Below, one piece after another: positions 58,481 through 64,000 of a stretch of 64,000 bases of DNA (positions are counted from its first letter, which is position 1; the number at the start of each line of letters is the position of its first letter). Both the position numbers and the translations under genes were made by a program. The notes beneath the pieces are model-generated. The model did no database searches and was not told the DNA's origin. It saw nothing but the letters and a program-made list of their open reading frames with translations. The stretch lies in the NCBI GenBank assembly GCA_905160935.1, contig CAJHZI010000547.1, forward strand, positions 925,001-989,000, in the 5' to 3' direction. This DNA is from Enchytraeus crypticus. Taxonomy: Eukaryota; Annelida; Clitellata; Enchytraeida; Enchytraeidae.

Positions 58481-61029
58481 TACTTGCTTATATCTATCAT
58501 AATAAAAAATAGGCAGCAAGTACTTCCTGCTTTTACATGTAATAGCACACAGGTCGCATGGCCCTGGTGCTTGTATCTGTAATATTAAATTATAGACAAC
58601 AAATACTTGAAAATTCAGCATTCACTTGCTGCTCACAATTCTAATAACAAACAGGCAGCATGTACCTGACATTAATTCTAATCTTTATTTAAAAATAGGC
58701 AGCATGTATCTGACACTCATATATGTAATAGTAGAGAAAATAGTCGATAGGTAATGAACATATAAGGGACACTAGTAGACAGATAATGGACAAGTAGAGA
58801 CATAAGTAGACAGATAATGGATATGTAAAGACACTAGTAGACAGATAATGGACATGTAGAGACATTAGTAGACATATAGTGAACATGTCGAGACACTAGT
58901 AGACAGACATGGGACATTTAGAGACACTAGTAGACAGATAATGGACATGTAGAGACATTAGTAGACATGTAGTGAATATGTCGAGACACTAGTAGACAGA
59001 CATGGGACATTTAGAGACACTAGTAGACAGATAATGGACATATAAAGACGCTAATAGGCAAAAAAGGACATGTAGAAACACTAGTAGACTGGTGATGGAC
59101 ACGTACAGACATCAATCAAGGAGCTACCAACTTTCTCCTGTGGGATCAAACTGAGACCGCAGCCCTGACTGCATGCCTAAGTTCTGCCTCAACTTCTCAG
59201 ACAGTGCCCAGGAAAGCCTGATGAAGAGCACACTGATCTTGTTGAAACAAACCTCACACGAGATAATATCATCAGCATTGATGCAGATCTCCTGAAGTCC
59301 ACACGTGCGTCCTACACATAACAGAGATCTCCTAAACATACATCTCATACACATACACAGAGTTCTCCTAAATATACATCTCATACACATACACAGAGTT
59401 CTCCTCAACATACATCTCATACACATACACATGTATGTCCTACACATACACAAGTATCTCCTACACATACACACGTATCTCCTACACATACACACAAAGA
59501 TGTCATGCACATAAAACACGCATCTCTTACATATACACAATATCTCCTACACTTACACACATAAAACTTCAGTGTAAGGCTCTGTTTTCTAGTAAGAAGA
59601 CGACAAGATAGGCATGCTGATCTTGAGCTACAGAATCACAGGAAAATAGACAGAGAGAAAATAAATACAGAAAGAGAGAGAGAGAGAGGGAGAGAGGGAG
59701 AGAGAGAGGCGGCATACCTTTAATGGTGAAGAAGATGCCACTAGAAGGTTCTGACCTGATTCTCACCTGACCCACACACTGAGCGATCATACTGCCAATA
59801 CGTACACACGCGCAGCTCAGCTGTACCTCAGTGTTCTGTACCGTATCTACACAAATAGCACAACAAGAGTACCAGTGTATCTCAGTGTTCTGTACCGTAT
59901 CTACACAAATAGTACAACAAGAGTACCAGCGTACCTCAGTGTTCTGTACCGTATCTACACAAATAGTACAACAAGAGTACCACTGTACCTCAGTGTTCTG
60001 TACCGTATCTACACAAATAGCACAACAAGAGTACCAGTGTACCTCAGTGTTCTGTACCGTATCTACACCAATAGTACAACAAGAGTACCAGTGTACCTCA
60101 GTGTTCTGTACCGTATCTACACAAATAGCACATATACAAAAACAGTACAACAGTACCTCAGTGTTCTATACCGCATCTACACAAATAGTACAACAAGAGT
60201 ACCAGTGTACCTCAGTGTTCTGTTCCGTATCTACACAAATAGTACATATACAACAAGATTACCAGTGTACCTCAGTATTCCTACACATACAAAAACAGTA
60301 CAACTGTACCTCAGTGTTCTGTACCATTTGTACACCTATAGCAACAGTACAACTGTATCTTAGTGTTCTGTACCATAGCTACACAAACTGCATAACAACA
60401 ATACAACTGTATCAGTGTTCTGTATCATACTTGCACATATAGAAAGAATACAACTGTATCAGTGTTCTGTATCATACTTACAATATATAACAACAATACA
60501 ACTGTATCAGTGGTCTGTATCATACTTACAATATATAACAACAATACAACTGTATCAGTGGTCTGTATCATACCTACAATATATAACAACAATACAACTG
60601 TATCAGTGGTCTGTATCATACCTACAATATATAACAACAATACAACTGCATCAGTGGTCTGTATCATACCTACAATATATAACAACAATACAACTGTATC
60701 AGTGGTCTGTATCATACCTACAATATATAACAACAATACAACTTCATCAGTGGTCTGTATCATACCTACGCATATAACAACGAATCTACCTCTCAAAAGC
60801 AGCACTGAATGAGACACAAAGGACAACAAAAAGCAGACACGGTTAAACAAGGGGGTATATCAATGTAATGCATAGTGCTAGAGGCGGGTAATAAAGTAAA
60901 GTATAATGTATAAACATCGTATTATCTAGGACTAACCTTCGCCACAGATTTGACTGGGTATTGAACAGTAAAGAAAGTGAAATCAAGTGAGACTGGACAA
61001 AAGATAAACACAGTAACTAGGTCGAGAGA

Positions 61030-61061
<32 letters not shown>

Positions 61062-63886
61062 AGCAGAATGTACATGGTTTAATTTGAATGCCGTCCCACA
61101 CACAGTATCTACTCTGGCTGTTGGAGACCATGACCTTATAGAGTCCACCCACAACGAGATTCTTCTTCAACTCCTGCCACTTCGACGATTCTTGAGGCAT
61201 GACGAGCACCGGGATACTACTGCTACTGCCGCTAGCTGAGTAGCTGCTACTACCACTAGCTGAGTAGCTGCTACTACCACTAGCTGAGCAGCTGCTACTA
61301 CCACTAGCTGAGCAGCTGCTACTGCTGCCGCGAACTGAGCAGCTGCTACCGCTGCCGCTAGCTGAGCAGGTGCTACTGCCGTTAGCTGAGCCGCAGCTAC
61401 TGCCGCTAGCTGAGCCGCAGCTACTGCTGCCGCTAGCTGAGCCGCTGCTGCAGAAGCTAGCTGATATACTGCAGCTGGCTGTTGATGAGTTTCTGCTGCT
61501 GCTGCTAGCTGTTAATGTGCAGATGCTAGCAGTTGAAGTGCTGCTGCTACTAGTTGTTGAAGTACTACTGCCGACGCTAACTATTGAAGTGCTCCAGCCT
61601 CCAGCTCTTGATGTGTAGCTGTAGCTGCTGTGGCCAGCTGTAAAAATGCTACTGGCTGTTGAAATGCAACTGACGCTAGTTGAAACCTACACACACGCAC
61701 ACAGACATGATTCACATAACTTTGGCTGATGGCAAATTGGCAGGAGCCATTGGCCATGTCTGTAAGATATTCGACAGCGGATCAGTATGTGCGGGTCTCA
61801 AATCTTGGGCTCGCTCGTCACCGACATCGCTTTCGAGTGAGTGAGGAAACTGACGTTAATATTACCTTTTTTATAACAGTAGGCAAACTGCATACGGGAG
61901 TGAGAGAGAGAGAAGAAAGAGGTCCGTATGGGTAGGGGTGATTAGCTCATTGAGTGCCTGTTGTTATGTGACTCGTGTCCCACATCACACTTATAGAAAT
62001 GTATAAAGTGTAAGTATTATGACTAAATCCCTGAGGATTTACTACAATGCATTTACCGGCATAACTATTCCTTCAAACATGATAGTGTCAGCAGTCTTAG
62101 AAACCATATAACAATAACGACCCATCTTAATTCAAGGTCCACAACCAACAAATCCACACACACACCCACACACCAGGGCATCTTCTATTTAACACCCCTG
62201 AATATGCAATTTTTGAGCAATTGCAAGCCAAAATATGTGTAAAGAATGACTTTACTTATTTTTTGTAAGTTGCATTCTGAATATTCCAAATTTACAAGTA
62301 GACGAATTCATTTATTGCAACATCTTTGCTCTCTGTACAGTCTGTAGTATTGTACAATGTGTACATGCATATTAGTGATAGCAAAAGTGTATTCTAATTC
62401 ACGTTGAAACAAAATTCAAATTTAAAGGTTATATAACAAGACACAATATTTTCCATTGTTACTTTACCATAAAGTTATACACAAAGTGTAATGCAGTTCA
62501 CTTCACTCTGAGGCTCAGTCATTAGTTTGTAAACCTGACTCTGAGACGCAATCCATTAAAATTTACATGACCTTGCAATATAAACACTTCCAGCACTCAA
62601 CTCTTCATCATTGCTGCCATCAAAATTAAAAACTATCTTATACCAATCTTGCTTAGAGGCTTTTGGCGTTTCTTTAGCTCTGAATTCTTCAGCATTTAAC
62701 CACAACAACACCGCAAGGGCGTGGATCAAATGCACACAAAGATGGCATATTAACATTAACATAAAAGAAATCTGAAATAGTTAAAGCTTCTGCAAACAAG
62801 ACAATAGAATTCAATCTATTGTAGGCTTAAACTAGACTCTCGCGATTAGCTGAGTCAGGTTTACAAACTAATATTCTGCTCAAGGATAGAGGTAATACTT
62901 TTGACTTCATCCCATTTTCATTCAACTCAATGCACAATGTTTTAAGTATGTCTCGAACACTGGGAAAAAATGTCCCGTGCTGCCTGGCAGCAAGTTTAAC
63001 CTCCAAATACTCTTAAGCTAAATGCACTGTTCTAACGTCTTCGTCTATTGCACAGATATTGACATGCTATCGGCACAGCTTTCCATTACACTGTCAAGGT
63101 AAATTCATGAATGCATAACATTTTTCAAACTTTCTATGCTGTCATTCCTCACAGCAGATAATATATGTTTATCATTGATGTGCGTGTTGGATTTAACGCA
63201 GCGACGGTCTTCAGACCGTAACTCACTATCAAAAACGTTACAGCACCTTTTTTTCTTTTATGATGCTATCAAACCTCAACTCCTAAACTTAATTTACGGA
63301 CTGTTAATGTAATGACTGAATAGTGTATACTGTATACAATTATTTTAGCGTCGTTTCTTCTCACTGTGAAACATTGAAACAATTAAGAGGCTATGAGTTA
63401 TTGCTTTTTAGAATACAAGCTAAGAATTGAACTCCACATTTTTGAAACTTGGACTCTACATTTCGAAGCTTAGCCTACACGAATTGATTGGACTCCACGC
63501 TTAGAATATGCCCTGCCACATACACACACACACACACCACACACACACACACACACAGACACACACGTACACACGCATACACTAACACAAAAGCAGTGCA
63601 CACACATACACACAGTTAAGTGCAGAAACTAATAACTTACCTGACTGTGTGCAAGGCTGCTTACTAAACTTTGCAGATGTTGACCGGCAAACTGATCGGC
63701 AATAGAGGTTCCAGTGGATGTACTAAAACAACATAAGCACAGTATTAACTACTCTTTAATTAACTACGGATTATTAAGCTACAATTAACTACTGATCAAT
63801 CAAGTAAAAACTGATCAATCAAGTAAAAACTGGTCAATCAATCAATGCTCACCTGAGGACGGGCCTATCTACTCGCTCTATTTGTG
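55860..63886 (-). CDS. NSE2 (MMS21)-like SP-RING protein with Ser-rich and PH-like region, 3' part
   Basis: C-terminal SP-RING E3 SUMO ligase; NSE2 acts in the SMC5/6 complex in DNA repair. Exons in transcript order: 63886-63853, 63722-63641, 61686-61074, 59846-59718, 59311-59128, 57127-56696, 55968-55860; phases agree throughout, and the 5' end lies beyond the window. The SP-RING is clear: IKCPYTQLIMKDPVRNRICG, HNYEKQAILEFI, KCPYAGCRQTVPLRLEDL, with Cys/His ligands in order and the acidic DDDDLIMT lead-in of NSE2. Upstream is a coiled-coil-like helix (RTNAEALESLKREKQQVSAV). Before that, an unusually long N-terminal part: a Ser-rich repeat of about 180 residues, then a globular stretch (EICINADDIISCEVCFNK, VLFIRLSWALSEKLRQNLGM, SKYMLLFLNSINSEQEL) that from memory resembles the PH-like region of SENP6/7. 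If both parts belong to one transcript, the architecture is unusual; two fused or adjacent genes remain possible. Confidence 0.65.
56045..56225 (+). repeat. Family R4 copy
   Basis: Contains gaagaatagaccaagcgaga, gtgcgcctaggctccagaaa and a GATGATGAT end. In the last intron of the SP-RING gene, opposite strand. Confidence 0.65.
56250..56410 (+). repeat. Family R5 copy, truncated
   Basis: Contains cactgccaagtggcaggttc and gagcactccttagatcaaca. Confidence 0.6.
56696..57127 (-). CDS. SP-RING gene penultimate exon
   Basis: Open for over 140 codons. The 3' half encodes the coiled coil and first half of the SP-RING (CPYTQLIMKDP, CGHNYEKQAI) up to a consensus gtgagt donor. The 5' half (SKYMLLFLNSINSEQELAIR) would finish the PH-like region. 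Alternative starts are possible: about 57137 (best acceptor but other phase) or 56985 after a pyrimidine-rich gcgcag. Confidence 0.75.
57417..57449. repeat. 13-bp inverted repeat at the LINE inversion junction
   Basis: ggaatcgaaagcc and its exact complement around a 7-base spacer mark where the inverted and direct halves meet. Confidence 0.85.
58437..58477. repeat. (TAA)n tail of the LINE
   Basis: About 12 TAA/AAT units closing the insertion. Confidence 0.9.
58484..58725 (-). repeat. Intronic tandem copies of an exon-border motif
   Basis: Minus strand repeats texts like gtacatgctgcctgt and gagcagcaagtgaatgctg, similar to the acceptor region of the SP-RING penultimate exon at 57110-57165. 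The LINE split this array. Confidence 0.6.
58735..59110. repeat. Minisatellite of about 30 bp
   Basis: About twelve copies of gtagacagataatggacatg plus tagagacact, ending about 20 bases from the donor of the 59128 exon. Confidence 0.9.
59128..59311 (-). CDS. SP-RING gene exon, PH-like segment
   Basis: Encodes GRTCGLQEICINADDIISCE, then VCFNKISVLFIRLSWALSEK and LRQNLGM, to FDPTGES. Acceptor tgtgtag, donor gtagct (weak); phase 1 in, phase 2 out. Confidence 0.6.
59313..59560. repeat. Tandem array next to the 59311 acceptor
   Basis: Degenerate units of acatctcatacacatacaca plus gagttctcct, beginning right at the acceptor. Confidence 0.8.
59660..59709. repeat. (GA)n microsatellite
   Basis: GA-rich run directly downstream (minus-strand sense) of the 59718 exon. 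Confidence 0.8.
59718..59846 (-). CDS. SP-RING gene exon, start of PH-like segment
   Basis: Encodes TVQNTEVQLSCACVRIGSMI then AQCVGQVRIRSEPSSGIFFT and IK. Donor gtatgc, phase 1. The acceptor sits in the last unit of a 54-bp array; a start at 59820 is the alternative. Confidence 0.55.
59819..60420. repeat. 54-bp minisatellite carrying splice-site copies
   Basis: About ten units of ctgtaccgtatctacacaaa plus tagcacaacaagagtaccag and flanks. On the minus strand each unit shows a pyrimidine-rich stretch, gtgtag, then the first 20 nt of the exon and a possible donor gaggtac. Confidence 0.9.
60420..60775. repeat. 48-bp minisatellite
   Basis: About seven units containing acaactgtatcagtggtctg and tatcatacctacaatatata. 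Confidence 0.95.
61028..61062. repeat. (GA)n microsatellite
   Basis: GA run about ten bases past the donor of the Ser-rich exon. Confidence 0.85.
61074..61686 (-). CDS. SP-RING gene Ser-rich exon
   Basis: About 200 codons open on the minus strand: a Ser/Thr/Ala stretch with 24-bp units encoding SASGSSSY/C variants, then IPVLVMPQESSKWQELKKNL and VVGGLYKVMVSNSQSRYCVW, DGIQIKP. Start phase 0 fits the upstream exon; donor gtacat gives phase 1. Confidence 0.55.
61222..61450. repeat. 24-bp coding tandem repeat
   Basis: Units of tagctgagtagctgctacta plus ccac, a multiple of three, so the minus-strand frame stays open. Confidence 0.9.
61735..61875 (+). repeat. S1 SINE copy
   Basis: Contains gccattggccatgtctgtaa, gatattcgacagcggatcag, gcgggtctcaaatc and the tail gaggaaactgacgttaat. 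In an intron of the SP-RING gene, opposite strand. Confidence 0.7.
61876..63640. other. Intron of the SP-RING gene, little recognisable
   Basis: AT-rich sequence with a CA/AC microsatellite (about 63515-63560). A 68-codon minus-strand ORF at 62556-62762 has no convincing homology. Confidence 0.45.
63641..63722 (-). CDS. SP-RING gene upstream exon
   Basis: Between tgttttag and the consensus donor gtaagt. Encodes TSTGTSIADQFAGQHLQSLV then SSLAHSQ, ending phase 0. Confidence 0.6.
63853..63886 (-). CDS. SP-RING gene upstream microexon
   Basis: 34 nt between tttgtag and gtgagc, encoding QIERVDRPVL; phase 1 in, phase 2 out, which fits the next exon. Short, so support is mainly splice sites and phase. 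Confidence 0.45.
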
Positions 63887-64000
63887 CTACAAAGTTAAAC
63901 GGTGCGTATAATTAGATATGTTAGACTCGTGAATTTATTTTTCTAGAGAATTTTACTCTACAACAAAATGACACGGTGGTCGTTTACAATTAGCCTATAG

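Noticed and set aside
58735-59110. CRISPR-like regular repeats
   Set aside because: Degenerate minisatellite without distinct spacers, in an animal genome.
59831-60850. Long plus- and minus-strand ORFs with 16- or 18-residue repeats
   Set aside because: The 54- and 48-bp units are multiples of three, so any stop-free unit stays open. Only the minus-strand edge at 59718-59846 has splice support.
61370-61618. Plus-strand Leu/Ala/Glu-rich repeat ORF
   Set aside because: Antisense of the Ser-rich minus-strand exon, which has matching splice phases and joins recognisable coding sequence.
62556-62762. 68-codon minus-strand ORF with FDGSNDEELSAGSVYIA, faintly SH3-like
   Set aside because: No splice sites linking it to the neighbouring exons in phase and no firm homology; it lies in an intron of the SP-RING gene.

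Overview
This 64 kb window is from an AT-rich invertebrate animal genome; I cannot resolve the phylum from sequence alone. The evidence is multi-exon genes with GT-AG introns for animal protein families, long introns packed with tRNA-derived SINEs, decayed LINEs, microsatellites and minisatellites, and no bacterial-style operons. I rebuilt four protein genes by hand from splice signals, matching intron phase at every junction.

Layout: (1) 2.36-23.69 kb, plus strand: an 11-exon matrix metalloproteinase of 568 residues with a signal peptide, a variant cysteine switch, a furin site, a zinc catalytic domain, a hemopexin domain and a GPI-type hydrophobic C-terminus. (2) 28.76-34.35 kb, plus: a 6-exon class B DnaJ co-chaperone of the DNAJB6/DNAJB2 type, 187 residues. 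(3) 39.9-53.46 kb, plus: a 9-exon gene for a protein of at least 928 residues that carries a divergent nuclear-receptor-type C4 zinc finger followed by a complete eight-cysteine CXXC zinc finger. I know of no described protein with this pairing; it is the strongest candidate for something new. (4) 63.89-55.86 kb, minus, continuing past the right edge: a gene ending in an NSE2 (MMS21)-type SP-RING SUMO-ligase domain. Its upstream exons encode a Ser-rich repeat and a globular segment that resembles, from memory only, the PH-like region of SENP6/7 SUMO proteases. Genes 3 and 4 converge tail to tail.

The space between exons is mostly repeats. At least eleven copies of one tRNA-like SINE, several copies of other short dispersed families, LINE 3' ends, one 5'-inverted (twin-primed) LINE, and a small captured exon that looks like BTAF1/Mot1 are recognisable. 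Gene 4 is unusual because nearly all its introns and its 3' flank are tandem arrays, and several array units resemble the neighbouring exon border.

The genes do not form a pathway. They cover pericellular proteolysis, protein folding, probable methylation-sensitive DNA recognition and SUMO modification. No rRNA, bona fide tRNA or CRISPR was seen.
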